64,000 nt of DNA from Megasphaera elsdenii (GCF_020539865.1 NZ_JAJBQV010000009.1:22196-86195), one strand, 5' to 3'; positions 27,020-37,147 are shown, numbered from the stretch's first letter. The notes: a model not told the origin generated them from the sequence alone. A program made the numbers and translations.

Positions 27020-28657
27020 ATGGCAGTACATGAATTGGCAGGTACCAAAGTAAGAAAAGAAGATTACATTGATTTGAACGCCATCGCTGCGGCATATCAT
27101 TCGACGCATCCCGATGTGACGGATCCTCATCAGCAGGTCCGCTTCGGTACATCAGGCCATCGCGGCCAGGCCGGTAACGGCAGCTTTACTCAGGACCACG
27201 TAGCGGCCATTACCCAGGCCGTCTGCAATTTCCGCAAACAGTTTGGCGCGGAAGGGCCGCTGTTCGTCGGGGAAGATACTCATTATTTATCGAAACTGGC
27301 TTATGAAACGGTCTTGTCCGTCTTGGCAGCCAATGGCGTCACGGCTTACGTCGATAGCGTTGGCGATTTCGTACCGACGCCGTCTGTCTCGCGGGCTATC
27401 TTGCGCTATAACAGCCATCGTGAAGGACGCCTGGCTGACGGCCTAATCATCACGCCGTCCCACAATCCTCCGGAACACGGTGGCATCAAGTACAACCCCA
27501 TCACTGGCGGCCCGGCAGGTTCGGATATTACGAAGGCTATCGAAAAGGAAGCCAACCGCCTCTTGGCAGATCATAACCGGGACGTCAAGATAATGGCCTA
27601 TGACCAAGCCAAAGATAGTGCTTTCGTCGTCCCTTACGATTACAAGGGCCTTTACGTAGCAGAATTGGATTCCATCATCGACCTGGACGCCATCCGCGAC
27701 GCCAAGCTGCGCATCCTGGTCAATGCCTTGGGCGGATCGGGCATGAATTACTGGCACCAGATTTCCGACGTGTATCATCTCAGCCTGGATTTTGTCAACG
27801 ATACGTATGATCCGCAGTTCACTTTCATGAATTACGACCACGACGGCAAAGTCCGCATGGATTGCTCATCGGCCTATGTCATGTCGGCTGTCACCGGTCA
27901 GGCTGCCGATTACAACCTCATTCTGGCCAATGACCCGGACTACGACCGCTTCGGCATCGTCTCCGGCGCGGAAGGCATGATTTCGGCCAACGCCTTCTTG
28001 ACCGTCGCCGCTCATTACCTTATGACGCATCGAAATTTTGAAGGCCTGGGCATCGCCAAGACCGTCGTCACGACGGATATGCTGGCCCGGGCAGCCAAGC
28101 TCCTCGATATCCCCCTCTATGAAGTGCCTGTGGGCTTCAAATATTTCGGTCCCCTCTATACGGAGGGCAAAATCGCCTTTTCTGGCGAAGAAAGTGCCGG
28201 CGGTTCCTTCATCGCCAAAGACCGCAGCGTCTGGACGACCGATAAGGACGGCATGATCATGTGCCTCTTGGCTGCGGAAATCCGCGCCGTTACGGGCAAG
28301 TCGCCCATCGAATATTATAATGACCTTTGCGAAAAACTGGGCCGGCCCTATACCATGCGCAGCGATGCGCCAGCCACGCTGGAAGAAAAAGATAAGATCA
28401 GCGCCCTTACGGAAGACGACGTCACAGAAAAGACCTTGTGCGGCAGCCCCATTACGGCAGTTCTCTCTAAGTCCCCGTACGGTGGTTTCGCCATTGGCGG
28501 CGTTAAGATCACGACGGACGACGGTTGGGTCGCAGCCCGCCCGTCCGGCACGGAAGATTTGTACAAATTATACGCCGAAAGCTTCGTCTCGCCGGACCAG
28601 GCAGGCAAGCTCCTGGAAGAAGGACAGGTCCTTATCAGCAAGGCCTTGAATAAATAA
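27020..28657 (+). CDS. pgm: Phosphoglucomutase (alpha-D-glucose phosphate-specific)
   Basis: Interconverts glucose-1-P and glucose-6-P, so it feeds GlgC and receives the product of GlgP. VRFGTSGHRGQAGNGSF near residue 40 and the phosphoserine loop TPSHNPPEHGGIKYNP are the signature; the metal loop (NDPDYDRFG) and GEESAGGSF follow. 545 residues from ATG 27020, close to the family length; AGGTGA precedes this ATG. Upstream in-frame starts lack homology. Confidence 0.95.
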   Translation: MAVHELAGTKVRKEDYIDLNAIAAAYHSTHPDVTDPHQQVRFGTSGHRGQAGNGSFTQDHVAAITQAVCNFRKQFGAEGPLFVGEDTHYLSKLAYETVLSVLAANGVTAYVDSVGDFVPTPSVSRAILRYNSHREGRLADGLIITPSHNPPEHGGIKYNPITGGPAGSDITKAIEKEANRLLADHNRDVKIMAYDQAKDSAFVVPYDYKGLYVAELDSIIDLDAIRDAKLRILVNALGGSGMNYWHQISDVYHLSLDFVNDTYDPQFTFMNYDHDGKVRMDCSSAYVMSAVTGQAADYNLILANDPDYDRFGIVSGAEGMISANAFLTVAAHYLMTHRNFEGLGIAKTVVTTDMLARAAKLLDIPLYEVPVGFKYFGPLYTEGKIAFSGEESAGGSFIAKDRSVWTTDKDGMIMCLLAAEIRAVTGKSPIEYYNDLCEKLGRPYTMRSDAPATLEEKDKISALTEDDVTEKTLCGSPITAVLSKSPYGGFAIGGVKITTDDGWVAARPSGTEDLYKLYAESFVSPDQAGKLLEEGQVLISKALNK

Positions 28658-28726
28658 TATATTGCATTTTGTCAGCAATTCTGTCATTTCGTATGCAGAC
28701 AGTAGAATTCAGTACGCTACCTGTGC

Positions 28727-28732
28727 TATAAT
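28727..28732 (+). promoter_or_regulatory. -10 element for the ACT-UPF0210 pair
   Basis: TATAAT 41 bases before the GTG start. The -35 region is weak. Confidence 0.4.
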
Positions 28733-28773
28733 AGGGGAGCATGGAATTTAATAACAAAAAGGAGTGGACAGCT

Positions 28774-29046
28774 GTGAAAGTTGTAATCACCGTAGTTGGC
28801 GTGGACCGTACCGGTATCATCGCCGCCGTCAGCCAGATTATGGCAGAACATAAAGTCAATATTCTTACGATCAATCAGGTCATTTTAGATGGCATTTTCA
28901 ACATGGCCATGATCGTCGATATGGAAAATTCAGACATCCCCTTAGATACCTTGCAGGATTTGCTCAAACAGAAAGGTGACGCCTTGGGTGTTGAAATCCG
29001 GGCGCAGAACCAGGCTATTTTTGACGCAATGCATCGTGTAGGCTAA
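28774..29046 (+). CDS. ACT domain protein, UPF0237 family
   Basis: 90 residues, a single ACT domain ([23 protein letters not shown]), a fold that binds amino acids or other small ligands. I chose GTG 28774, since AAAAAGGAG (28756-28764) lies 9 bases upstream and homology begins there, over an ATG at 28741. It is 11 bases before the UPF0210 gene, a pairing conserved across many Firmicutes and archaea, which suggests it is the sensor of that protein. Ligand unknown. Confidence 0.85.
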   Translation: MKVVITVVGVDRTGIIAAVSQIMAEHKVNILTINQVILDGIFNMAMIVDMENSDIPLDTLQDLLKQKGDALGVEIRAQNQAIFDAMHRVG

Positions 29047-29057
29047 GGAGATATGAT

Positions 29058-30416
29058 ATGCTGACAATCCAAGACGTACTTGAAACGAATCAGATGATTC
29101 AGAAGAACAACCTTGACGTCCGTACGATTACCATGGGCATCAGCCTCCTCGACTGTTGCGCCAGCGACGGCAAGACGTTGTGCAACAATATTTACGATAA
29201 GATTACCAAATACGGTGAACACTTAGTTGAAACGGGGGAAGCTATCTCCCGTGAATACGGCGTGCCCATCATCAATAAGCGCGTTTCCGTAACGCCTATC
29301 AGCCTCGTCGCCGGGGCCAGCGACCTGACGAGTTACGTCGACGTCGCCCGGACCCTCGATAAAGCGGCCAAGGAAATCGGCATCAACTTCATCGGCGGTT
29401 TCTCGGCCCTTGTCGAACGGGGCATGAGCAAAGGCGACCGCATCCTCATCGACTCCATCGCCGAAAGCCTGGCTGTGACCGACCTCGTCTGCAGTTCCGT
29501 TGCCGTCGGCTCGACGAAGGCCGGCATCAACATGGATGCTGTCGCTGAAATGGGCCGCGTCTTCAAGGACTTGGCCGAACGGACGAAAGACCAGGATGCC
29601 TTAGGCTGTGCTAAACTCGTCGTCTTCTCCAATGCTGTCGAAGACAACCCCTTCATGGCCGGTGCTTTCCACGGTGTCACCAATGGAGACTCGTGCATCA
29701 GCGTTGGCGTCAGCGGCCCAGGCGTCGTCAAAGTCGCTCTGGAACAGGTCAAAGGCCAGCCTTTTGACGTCGTCGCCGAAACTATCAAGAAGACGGCTTT
29801 CAAGATTACCCGCGTCGGCCAGCTCGTCGCCATGGAAGCGTCGAAGCGCCTCAACATGCCTTTCGGCATTATCGACTTGTCCCTGGCTCCGACACCAGCT
29901 GTTGGCGACAGCGTCGCTTCGATTCTGGAAGAAATGGGCCTGGAAAGCTGCGGTGCCTGTGGTACGACGGCTGCGCTGGCCTTGCTTAATGACGCCGTCA
30001 AGAAAGGCGGCCTCATGGCTTCGTCCCGTGTCGGCGGTCTGTCTGGCGCTTTCATCCCGGTCAGTGAAGACAAGGGGATGCTCGAAGCCGTCGGCCGTGG
30101 CAGCTTGAGCCTGGAAAAACTGGAAGCCATGACCTGTGTCTGCTCGGTTGGCCTCGACATGATTGCCATCCCTGGCAATACACCGGCATCGACTATTTCG
30201 GCCATCATCGCTGACGAATCGGCTATCGGCATGATCAATAATAAGACGACAGCCGTCCGCGTCATCCCTGTACCGGGCAAGGACGTAGGCGACAATGTTG
30301 AATTCGGCGGCCTCCTCGGCCATTGCCCGATCATCAACGTCAATAAATACAAGTCGGACGAATTCATTGCCCGCGGCGGCCGTATCCCGGCGCCCATGCG
30401 CAGTCTGACGAACTGA
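29058..30416 (+). CDS. UPF0210 (DUF711, PFL-like fold) protein
   Basis: 452 residues, glycine-rich and cytoplasmic ([32 protein letters not shown] at the N-terminus, split here at residue 20 and beyond; [20 protein letters not shown] later). The family has a pyruvate-formate-lyase-like fold with no proven reaction. AAGGAGATATG precedes the ATG. Constant linkage to the ACT gene upstream suggests a ligand-controlled enzyme. I assign no reaction. Confidence 0.85.
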   Translation: MLTIQDVLETNQMIQKNNLDVRTITMGISLLDCCASDGKTLCNNIYDKITKYGEHLVETGEAISREYGVPIINKRVSVTPISLVAGASDLTSYVDVARTLDKAAKEIGINFIGGFSALVERGMSKGDRILIDSIAESLAVTDLVCSSVAVGSTKAGINMDAVAEMGRVFKDLAERTKDQDALGCAKLVVFSNAVEDNPFMAGAFHGVTNGDSCISVGVSGPGVVKVALEQVKGQPFDVVAETIKKTAFKITRVGQLVAMEASKRLNMPFGIIDLSLAPTPAVGDSVASILEEMGLESCGACGTTAALALLNDAVKKGGLMASSRVGGLSGAFIPVSEDKGMLEAVGRGSLSLEKLEAMTCVCSVGLDMIAIPGNTPASTISAIIADESAIGMINNKTTAVRVIPVPGKDVGDNVEFGGLLGHCPIINVNKYKSDEFIARGGRIPAPMRSLTN

Positions 30417-30443
30417 TAGATTAATGGAAAGTAGGCGTGTGTT

Positions 30444-31481
30444 GTGCTCCAATATGTTGTACCCTTTGTAATCGCATTAGTCGTTTCCTATGCCTTGACG
30501 CCGAGCGTCAAGAAATTGGCCATCAAAATCGGCGCCGTGGACCGGCCCAATGCGAGAAAGGTACATACTCATGTCATCCCGCGGCTCGGCGGGTTGGCTA
30601 TCTATATCGGCTTCATGGCAGCCGTCCTGTTCTGCGTGCCTTTGCAGCATGAACTGGTCGGGATGCTCCTGGGCTGTACGGCTATCGTCGCCGTCGGTAT
30701 CTGGGACGATATCTGCAATATCCCGGCCAAGGTCAAGCTTGTTGGTCAGATCCTGGCCGCCTGCATCCCCGTCGCCTTTGGCATCCAGATCGAATGGCTG
30801 ACGAATCCTTTTGGTGATATCATCGTCTTGCCGGAAATCATTGCCATTCCCGTGACGATTTTCTGGATCATCGGCTTCACCAATACGGTGAACCTTATCG
30901 ATGGCCTCGATGGCTTGGCAGCCGGCGTCGCTTTCATCGCATCCATTTCGATGTTCCTCTTGGCTTATAACCTGAACCAGTTCCTGCCGGCTTTGGTCAT
31001 CGTCTCCATGGCAGGGGCTGCTTTAGGCTTTTTGCAGTACAATTTTAATCCAGCCAAGATTTTCATGGGCGATACGGGCAGTATGCTCCTCGGCTATACC
31101 TTGTCCGTAGCGGCTGTATTAGGACTGGTCAAGACGGCGGCTACGGTAGCCCTCGTCGTGCCCATCATTGCCCTGGGCCTGCCGATCCTTGATACGACCT
31201 TTGCTATCATCCGCCGCAAGATGAGCGGTGTTCCTATCTTCCAGCCTGATAAGGGCCATCTGCATCATCGCCTGCTGGCCCTGGGCATGACACAAAAGCA
31301 AGCCGTATTAATAATGTATTTTGTCAGCATGATTCTCGGTATCGTAGCCCTCTTTGTAGCTAATGTCAGCTATAAGACGGGCATCGTGACTGTCCTGGTC
31401 GTTCTTGCCGTCATCATTTATTCGGCAAAACGCATTGGTATATTGCGCAAATCAACGACCGATTCTACCCACAAGCAGTAG
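30444..31481 (+). CDS. Undecaprenyl-phosphate sugar-1-phosphate transferase (WecA/TagO/MraY family)
   Basis: Loads a sugar-1-phosphate, probably GlcNAc-1-P, onto undecaprenyl phosphate at the inner membrane. About ten membrane segments; conserved cytoplasmic loops are DDICNIPAKVKL, NLIDGLDGLAAG, FMGDTGSM and HLHHRLL. 345 residues from GTG 30444 behind a weak GGAAAGTAGG site. The stop codon lies in the loop of a perfect 15-bp terminator hairpin. wecB follows, consistent with a GlcNAc/ManNAc branch for an envelope polymer. WecA and TagO cannot be told apart by sequence alone. Confidence 0.88.
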   Translation: MLQYVVPFVIALVVSYALTPSVKKLAIKIGAVDRPNARKVHTHVIPRLGGLAIYIGFMAAVLFCVPLQHELVGMLLGCTAIVAVGIWDDICNIPAKVKLVGQILAACIPVAFGIQIEWLTNPFGDIIVLPEIIAIPVTIFWIIGFTNTVNLIDGLDGLAAGVAFIASISMFLLAYNLNQFLPALVIVSMAGAALGFLQYNFNPAKIFMGDTGSMLLGYTLSVAAVLGLVKTAATVALVVPIIALGLPILDTTFAIIRRKMSGVPIFQPDKGHLHHRLLALGMTQKQAVLIMYFVSMILGIVALFVANVSYKTGIVTVLVVLAVIIYSAKRIGILRKSTTDSTHKQ

Positions 31482-31500
31482 TGGGTAGAATCGGTTTCTT
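31458..31500 (+). terminator. Terminator hairpin around the transferase stop codon
   Basis: ACCGATTCTACCCAC (31458-31472) and GTGGGTAGAATCGGT (31481-31495) are a perfect 15-bp stem; the TAG stop (31479-31481) is in the loop. TTCTT follows. wecB's ribosome site begins a few bases on, so it may attenuate wecB. Confidence 0.75.
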
Positions 31501-31519
31501 ATAAGGAGGTTTTTTGATT

Positions 31520-32668
31520 ATGATCAAGGTAATGACTGTATTCGGTACGCGGCCAGAAGCTATCAAGATGGCGCCTGTTGTGCTGGAATTACAGAAACAT
31601 GCCGACAAGATCCAGACTATCGTCGCCGTTACGGCCCAGCATCGTCAGATGCTCGATCAGGTCTTGGATCTCTTCCAGATTACGCCGGACTATGACTTGG
31701 ATATCATGTCCCAGGGACAGACATTGTATGACATTACGACAAAGTCCCTCATGGGCCTGAAAGACGTCTTGGCGAAAGAAAAGCCGGACTTGGTCCTGGT
31801 CCATGGCGATACGACGACGACCTTCGCCGGTGCTTTGGCTTCGTATTACCAGCAGGTCCCAGTCGGCCACGTCGAAGCCGGTCTGCGGACAGGGGACATC
31901 TATTCGCCGTTCCCGGAAGAAATGAACCGCAAGCTGACCGGTGCCATTGCGGCCATCCACTTTGCGCCGACGTCGACGGCTAAGGCCAACTTGCTCAAGG
32001 AAAATGTGGACCCGTCCCATATCTATGTGACAGGGAATACCGTCATCGACGCCTTGATGACGACTGTTGCTGGCGATTATGACTTCGGTGACGACTTGAA
32101 ATCGGTCGATTTCCAGAATCACCGGGTCATCCTCTTGACGACGCACCGCCGGGAAAACCTGGGCGAACCGATGCGCCATATCTATAAGGCCTTACGCCGC
32201 ATCATCGAAGAAATACCCGATACGGAAATCGTCTTTCCTGTCCACCGCAATCCGCTCGTCCGCAAGGTTGTCGAAGAAGAACTGGCCGGCGTCGACCGCA
32301 TCCATCTCATCGACCCTATGGAATATGAACCCTTTGCCAACCTCATGAGCTTGAGCAGCCTGGTCCTCACGGACTCTGGCGGTATCCAGGAAGAAGCGCC
32401 GTCTCTGGGCAAGCCCGTCCTGGTCCTGCGCAACACGACGGAACGGCCGGAAGCCGTAGAAGCCGGGACGGTACGTCTCATCGGTACGGATAAGGAAGTC
32501 GTCTATGCGGAAACGAAGCGCCTCCTGACGGATCAGGCCACTTACGATGCCATGAGCAACGCCGTCAATCCCTATGGTGACGGCAAGGCTTCGCAGCGCA
32601 TCGTCCAAGCTATCCTCCATGATTTTGCCGGTGAAGGGACCCTTCCTGACGATTTCAGCCAGGCTTGA
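31520..32668 (+). CDS. wecB: UDP-N-acetylglucosamine 2-epimerase (non-hydrolysing)
   Basis: Converts UDP-GlcNAc to UDP-ManNAc. MIKVMTVFGTRPEAIKMAPV is the typical start; HVEAGLRTGDIYSPFPEEMNR and TDSGGIQEEAPSLGKPVLVLR carry the active-site and UDP-binding residues. 382 residues from ATG 31520: AAGGAGG (31503-31509) is 10 bases upstream, whereas an in-frame TTG at 31514 would be only 4 away. No terminator is seen before the ATP synthase promoter. Confidence 0.94.
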   Translation: MIKVMTVFGTRPEAIKMAPVVLELQKHADKIQTIVAVTAQHRQMLDQVLDLFQITPDYDLDIMSQGQTLYDITTKSLMGLKDVLAKEKPDLVLVHGDTTTTFAGALASYYQQVPVGHVEAGLRTGDIYSPFPEEMNRKLTGAIAAIHFAPTSTAKANLLKENVDPSHIYVTGNTVIDALMTTVAGDYDFGDDLKSVDFQNHRVILLTTHRRENLGEPMRHIYKALRRIIEEIPDTEIVFPVHRNPLVRKVVEEELAGVDRIHLIDPMEYEPFANLMSLSSLVLTDSGGIQEEAPSLGKPVLVLRNTTERPEAVEAGTVRLIGTDKEVVYAETKRLLTDQATYDAMSNAVNPYGDGKASQRIVQAILHDFAGEGTLPDDFSQA

Positions 32669-32730
32669 TTATTTGTAGCTATAATGAGAATTGTTTTTAG
32701 CTATAACGTTTGATTTTCTTAAATTTTATA

Positions 32731-32759
32731 TTGCTTTTCCAGATTTTCCGTGCTAGAAT
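32731..32759 (+). promoter_or_regulatory. Promoter of the ATP synthase operon
   Basis: TTGCTT (32731-32736), a 17-base spacer, TAGAAT (32754-32759). A CAGGCAGTAT...ATACTATACCTG imperfect inverted repeat lies in the leader just after it. Confidence 0.65.
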
Positions 32760-32847
32760 AAGCCAATAATCGTTGCAGGCAGTATATGCATACTATACCT
32801 GGTGATTATGGGAAAACTGCCATCGCCCGAGCAGGAGTGTATGTAAT

Positions 32848-33123
32848 ATGAGACATCATGATGATTCTCACGATGACAAATTAAATCACATGAAGCTTTG
32901 GGATATTGTCGTCATTGCCGGTTCCCTAGGCTTATCACTCTTTGTCTGCATCTGTGTCGGCGTCGCCGTGGGACGCTTCATCGACGCCCATGCCGGGACA
33001 TCGCCGTGGGGACTGATTATCTTTTCCCTAATCGGTGCCGTGTCCGGGTTCTGGACCTTATATAAGAAAGCCTTGTTCTATCAGCAGGACGAGGTCCGCC
33101 ATAGCCGGCGTCAGGGCAAATGA
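32848..33123 (+). CDS. atpZ: AtpZ/AtpI-like membrane protein
   Basis: 91 residues: a His/Asp-rich N-terminus (MRHHDDSHDDKLNHMK), then two membrane helices and a basic C-terminus. This is the short AtpZ-type protein often encoded first in F-type ATPase operons and proposed to act with AtpI in c-ring assembly or Mg2+/Ca2+ supply. 19 bases separate it from atpI. Confidence 0.78.
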   Translation: MRHHDDSHDDKLNHMKLWDIVVIAGSLGLSLFVCICVGVAVGRFIDAHAGTSPWGLIIFSLIGAVSGFWTLYKKALFYQQDEVRHSRRQGK

Positions 33124-33142
33124 GCATCACGGAGGACAGCCT

Positions 33143-33511
33143 ATGGAAGCGTTTTATGCATATGTTAAGGCAACAATATACAAACTCATTGGTTTTACGT
33201 GTATCGTCGCAGCCGTCCTTTTTGTTGGCGGCTGGTGGCAGTACATGAGTGGCTGGTGTATCGGCAGCGGCTTGAACATCGTTTATTTTTTCATGCTCAG
33301 CAGCCGTTCGGTACGAGCCTTAAAATTGCCGCCTGCACAGGCGGCGTCATTCATCCGCGGCGGTGCCGTGTTCCGGCTGGTTTTCATCTGCCTGGCCGTC
33401 ATCGTCATCCTGCAGTTCCCGTCTATCTCCCTGGGGGCTGCCGTGGCCGGTATCTTTTCGTACCGCGTCCTCGTCTTTGCAGATGTATTGACTGCACGTC
33501 TCAGACGGTAA
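33143..33511 (+). CDS. atpI: ATP synthase subunit I
   Basis: 122 residues with four membrane helices, in the usual place before atpB; AtpI assists c-ring assembly. ATG 33143 is chosen because GGAGGACAGC lies just before it and homology begins with MEAFYAYVKATIYKLIG; upstream in-frame sequence overlaps atpZ. Confidence 0.8.
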   Translation: MEAFYAYVKATIYKLIGFTCIVAAVLFVGGWWQYMSGWCIGSGLNIVYFFMLSSRSVRALKLPPAQAASFIRGGAVFRLVFICLAVIVILQFPSISLGAAVAGIFSYRVLVFADVLTARLRR

Positions 33512-33530
33512 AGGAAAGGAGGTATTGCGT

Positions 33531-34202
33531 ATGGAATTACATGCAGGGCATCATATGGTCGTTCAGCTCCTGGGTCTGAATGTCAACCTGGATACGCTCA
33601 TGATGACTTGGCTGGTCGCAGCTTTGGTCATCATCGTCACTGTCGCTGCGACAAGGGGCCGGTCCCTCGTCCCGTCAGGACTTCAGAACGCCATGGAAAT
33701 CGTCATCGAAGCATTGCTTGACCAGTTCAAGGAAACGTTAGGGCCGAAATACGGTCAGGTCGTCTCAATCTTGCTGACGATGTTCCTGTTCATCCTCTTC
33801 GCTAACGAATTGGGCATGCTGCCGAATCCGCATGTCCTGGCTTCGCCGACGAATGACTTGAATACGACTGTCGCCCTGGCACTGGTTTCTTCCGTTATGG
33901 TCCATTTCATGGCCTTGAAGAACCAGGGGTTCAAAAAGCATTTCAAGCACTTCTTCAAGCCCTTTGCGCCGTTTGTCATCATTAATTTGATGGAAGAAAT
34001 CACCAAGCCCTTGACCTTGGCTTTCCGTCTCTTTGGCAACATCCTGGCCGGGGAAATCCTCTTGGAAGTCCTGTACTTCCTCGTGCCTGTCGCTGTCCCG
34101 ATGATCTGGCTCTTGTTCAGTTTCGTCATCGGCCTCATCCAGGCATTCATCTTCACCATTCTGACTACATCGTATCTGGCACCGTCCTTTACGGAAGACT
34201 AA
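33531..34202 (+). CDS. atpB: ATP synthase Fo subunit a
   Basis: Stator channel of Fo. 223 residues, five or six membrane helices. The essential arginine is in KPLTLAFRLFGNILAGE. AAAGGAGG (33515-33522) is 8 bases before ATG 33531, which decides the start over TTG 33525. Confidence 0.95.
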   Translation: MELHAGHHMVVQLLGLNVNLDTLMMTWLVAALVIIVTVAATRGRSLVPSGLQNAMEIVIEALLDQFKETLGPKYGQVVSILLTMFLFILFANELGMLPNPHVLASPTNDLNTTVALALVSSVMVHFMALKNQGFKKHFKHFFKPFAPFVIINLMEEITKPLTLAFRLFGNILAGEILLEVLYFLVPVAVPMIWLLFSFVIGLIQAFIFTILTTSYLAPSFTED

Positions 34203-34244
34203 TGAAAGCTCAGATACTGGTTACAACTTAGGAGGTTATTTACT

Positions 34245-34502
34245 ATGGAAAAAGCTCTCGTATTGGCATTATCTGCATTTGGTGCATGCTTAGGTATTGG
34301 TTTGGCAGCTCTCGGCGCTGCTATCGGCGACGGCCACGCTGCTTCGAAGATGCTCGAAGGTACAGCCCGTCAGCCGGAAATGGGCGGCAAGCTCCTCGTC
34401 AACATGCTTATCTCCATCGGCCTGATCGAATCCATGCCGATTATTGCAGCTGTCATCGCTATCGTATTGGTCTTCGCCAATCCGTTCGTCAGCCTGCTCT
34501 AA
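34245..34502 (+). CDS. atpE: ATP synthase Fo subunit c
   Basis: Rotor ring subunit, 85 residues, a two-helix hairpin around the ARQPE loop. The ion-binding Glu in helix 2 is E62, followed by S63. Aligned by eye to Na+-type c subunits, the position usually Gln in helix 1 is Asp here (D29 in AAIGDGHAA), giving two carboxylates per site. The Thr and Tyr that complete classical Na+ sites are Met64 and Ile67. The coupling ion is therefore uncertain. AGGAGG precedes the ATG. Confidence 0.96.
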   Translation: MEKALVLALSAFGACLGIGLAALGAAIGDGHAASKMLEGTARQPEMGGKLLVNMLISIGLIESMPIIAAVIAIVLVFANPFVSLL

Positions 34503-34540
34503 TCCGAGAATTCTAATCTACAGCCGGGGAGGGAAGTACA

Positions 34541-35038
34541 TTGGTTAGTATTAATGGTACCTTGCTGTTCCAGTTCATCAACTTCTTCGTATTAGTTGCC
34601 ATTTTGGCAAAGTTCGCCTATAAACCGCTGCTCAAAGTCCTGGAAGACCGCCGCAACAAGATTGCGTCGGACCTCGACAATGCAGCCAAAGCCCGGGAAT
34701 CGGCGGAAAAGATGAAAGCCGATTATGAAGCTCAGATACGCGATGCCCATGCCGAAGCGCAGGCCATTGTCGACAAAGCTGTCAAGCAGGCCGACAAAGA
34801 AGCCCAGGCTCAGCTGGAAGCCATCCGCGCCCAGATCGCCCGGGAAAAACAGATTGCCCAGACGGAAATCGCCAACGAACGGGAAGCGGCTATCCGGGAA
34901 ATGCGTAAGGAAGTAGTCACACTGTCTATGGCTGTGGCAGAAAAACTGCTCCAGAAAAATATGGATTCTGACATGAACGCAAAACTGGTAGCCGATTGTA
35001 TTGACCAGCTCCAGACGCACCGCGTAAAGGGGAACTGA
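34541..35038 (+). CDS. atpF: ATP synthase Fo subunit b
   Basis: Peripheral stalk: one N-terminal membrane helix (LLFQFINFFVLVAILAKFAY) and a long charged helix with alanine-rich heptads that dimerises. 165 residues. The start is TTG 34541, with GGGGAGGGAAG about 8 bases upstream; no ATG or GTG fits. Confidence 0.93.
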   Translation: MVSINGTLLFQFINFFVLVAILAKFAYKPLLKVLEDRRNKIASDLDNAAKARESAEKMKADYEAQIRDAHAEAQAIVDKAVKQADKEAQAQLEAIRAQIAREKQIAQTEIANEREAAIREMRKEVVTLSMAVAEKLLQKNMDSDMNAKLVADCIDQLQTHRVKGN

Positions 35039-35042
35039 TCTT

Positions 35043-35609
35043 ATGATACCCGAAACGATCTACAGCAAATACAGCCAGGCGATGTTCGACATCGCTAGCG
35101 AACAGAAGAAGCTTACTGAGTTCGGAACAGAACTGAAAGGCGTGCGGGACACGTTCCAGGAAAATCCCGATTTGTGGAAATTCCTGAATCATCCCCTCGT
35201 ACCGCCACAGTCTAAAAAAGACACACTTGCAAAAATTTTCAAAGACAGCCTGTCGCCGATTGTCCTGCAGTTCATGTACGTCATGATCGACCGGCGCCGC
35301 GAAGCAGCCCTGTTGCTGGCTATCGACGGGTTCATCGATTTGGCTCGCAAGGCTCAGCACATCGAAGTAGCCAAGATCCGCGTCGTCAAACCGCTGTCCA
35401 AGAAAGAAGAAACGAAATTAGTCGCCAGCCTGGAAGCCATGACGGGGCAGCACATCGAACCGCTGTACTACGTCGACCCGTCGCTCATCGGCGGCATGGT
35501 CATCCAGATCGGCGACAAATTAATAGACGGCAGCCTCCGGCGGCAGTTGCGCGATATGCAGCATAAACTGCTCCAGGCTGACGTGAAGAATGGGGTGACG
35601 GACGAATAA
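35043..35609 (+). CDS. atpH: ATP synthase F1 subunit delta
   Basis: Links the b stalk to alpha3beta3. 188 residues, helical N-domain and a C-terminal [20 protein letters not shown], the delta signature. It starts 4 bases after atpF and its stop overlaps the atpA ATG by one base. Confidence 0.93.
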   Translation: MIPETIYSKYSQAMFDIASEQKKLTEFGTELKGVRDTFQENPDLWKFLNHPLVPPQSKKDTLAKIFKDSLSPIVLQFMYVMIDRRREAALLLAIDGFIDLARKAQHIEVAKIRVVKPLSKKEETKLVASLEAMTGQHIEPLYYVDPSLIGGMVIQIGDKLIDGSLRRQLRDMQHKLLQADVKNGVTDE

Positions 35610-37144
35610 TGAAAATGAAGCCAGAAGAAATAACGGCTATAATCAAGAAACAAATCGAAGATTATAATGTGGAAATGAATGTCGACGACGTCGGCACCGT
35701 TCTGGAAGTCGGGGACGGCATTGCCCACATTTACGGTTTGGACAAAGCCATGTCCGGGGAATTGTTGGAATTGCCACACGGCGTTTACGGCATGGCCCTG
35801 AACTTGGAAGAAGACAACGTCGGCGCCGTATTGCTCGGTGATGACGCCCTTATCAAGGAAGGCGACACGGTCCGTCGTACAGGCCGCATCATGCGTGTCC
35901 CTGTTGGCGAAGCCATGATCGGCCGCGTTGTCAACCCCTTGGGGATGCCTATCGACGGCAAAGGGGAAATCAAGACCAAAGAATCGCGCCTGATCGAAGT
36001 CAAGGCCTTCGGTATCGCTGACCGCCAGCCGGTCAAAGTACCGCTCCAGACAGGCCTCAAGGCTATCGACTCCATGGTTCCTATCGGCCGTGGCCAGCGT
36101 GAACTCATCATTGGTGACCGTGGTACCGGTAAGACGGCCATCGCCATCGATACCATCCTCAATCAGAAGGATACAGGCGTCATCTGCGTCTACGTCGCTA
36201 TCGGCCAGAAAGCTTCGACCGTAGCCCGTGTTGTCCGTACGTTAGAAGAAAACGGCGCCATGGCTTATACCATCGTCGTTGCCGCTACGGCTTCCGACGG
36301 CGCACCGCTCCAGTACCTGGCTCCGTATTCCGGCGTTTCCATGGCCGAATACTTCATGCTCCAGGGCAAGGACTGCCTCTGCGTCTATGATGACTTGTCC
36401 AAACACGCTCAGGCCTATCGTGCTATGAGTTTGCTCCTCCGTCGTCCGCCAGGACGTGAAGCTTATCCGGGCGATGTATTCTATTTACATTCCCGTCTCC
36501 TCGAACGAGCTGCTAAATTGTCGGATGAACTCGGCGGCGGTTCGATTACGGCCTTGCCGATCATCGAAACCCTGGCCGGTGACTTGTCGGCTTATATCCC
36601 GACTAACGTCATTTCCATCACCGACGGCCAGATCTTCTTGGAAACAGAAGCCTTCAACTCCGGGATCCGCCCGGCTATCAACGTCGGCCTCTCCGTATCC
36701 CGTGTCGGCGGGTCTGCCCAGATCAAGGCCATGAAGAAGATTGCCGGTACGCTCCGCCTGAGCCTGGCTCAGTACCGTGAACTGGCTGCTTTCGCTCAGT
36801 TCGGTTCCGACTTGGATAAGAGCACGAAAGCCCAGATCGACGCCGGCGAACGGACGATGCAGCTCCTCATTCAGCCGCAGTACCATCCCATGCCTGTCGA
36901 AGACCAGGTCATGCAGATTTATTTGGCCGTCAAGAATTACCTCATGCCCGTCCAGGTTGAGGAAGTTTCGCAGTTTGCAGACGGTTTCATTAAATTCATG
37001 CACAGCAACTATCCTGAAGTCGGCGAAAGCATCAAGTCGACGAAGGAACTCGGCAAAGATGCAGAAGCAACGCTTCAGAAAGCCATCGCTGAATACACTA
37101 AGCAGTACAGCGCTTCTCACGAACTGATCAAAGAGGAGGAATAA
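35609..37144 (+). CDS. atpA: ATP synthase F1 subunit alpha
   Basis: Non-catalytic nucleotide-binding subunit. P-loop [11 protein letters not shown] at about residues 171-181; [20 protein letters not shown] is typical. 511 residues. ATG 35609 overlaps the atpH stop (TAATG); an ATG two codons later is also possible. Confidence 0.97.
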   Translation: MKMKPEEITAIIKKQIEDYNVEMNVDDVGTVLEVGDGIAHIYGLDKAMSGELLELPHGVYGMALNLEEDNVGAVLLGDDALIKEGDTVRRTGRIMRVPVGEAMIGRVVNPLGMPIDGKGEIKTKESRLIEVKAFGIADRQPVKVPLQTGLKAIDSMVPIGRGQRELIIGDRGTGKTAIAIDTILNQKDTGVICVYVAIGQKASTVARVVRTLEENGAMAYTIVVAATASDGAPLQYLAPYSGVSMAEYFMLQGKDCLCVYDDLSKHAQAYRAMSLLLRRPPGREAYPGDVFYLHSRLLERAAKLSDELGGGSITALPIIETLAGDLSAYIPTNVISITDGQIFLETEAFNSGIRPAINVGLSVSRVGGSAQIKAMKKIAGTLRLSLAQYRELAAFAQFGSDLDKSTKAQIDAGERTMQLLIQPQYHPMPVEDQVMQIYLAVKNYLMPVQVEEVSQFADGFIKFMHSNYPEVGESIKSTKELGKDAEATLQKAIAEYTKQYSASHELIKEEE

Positions 37145-37147
37145 GCT

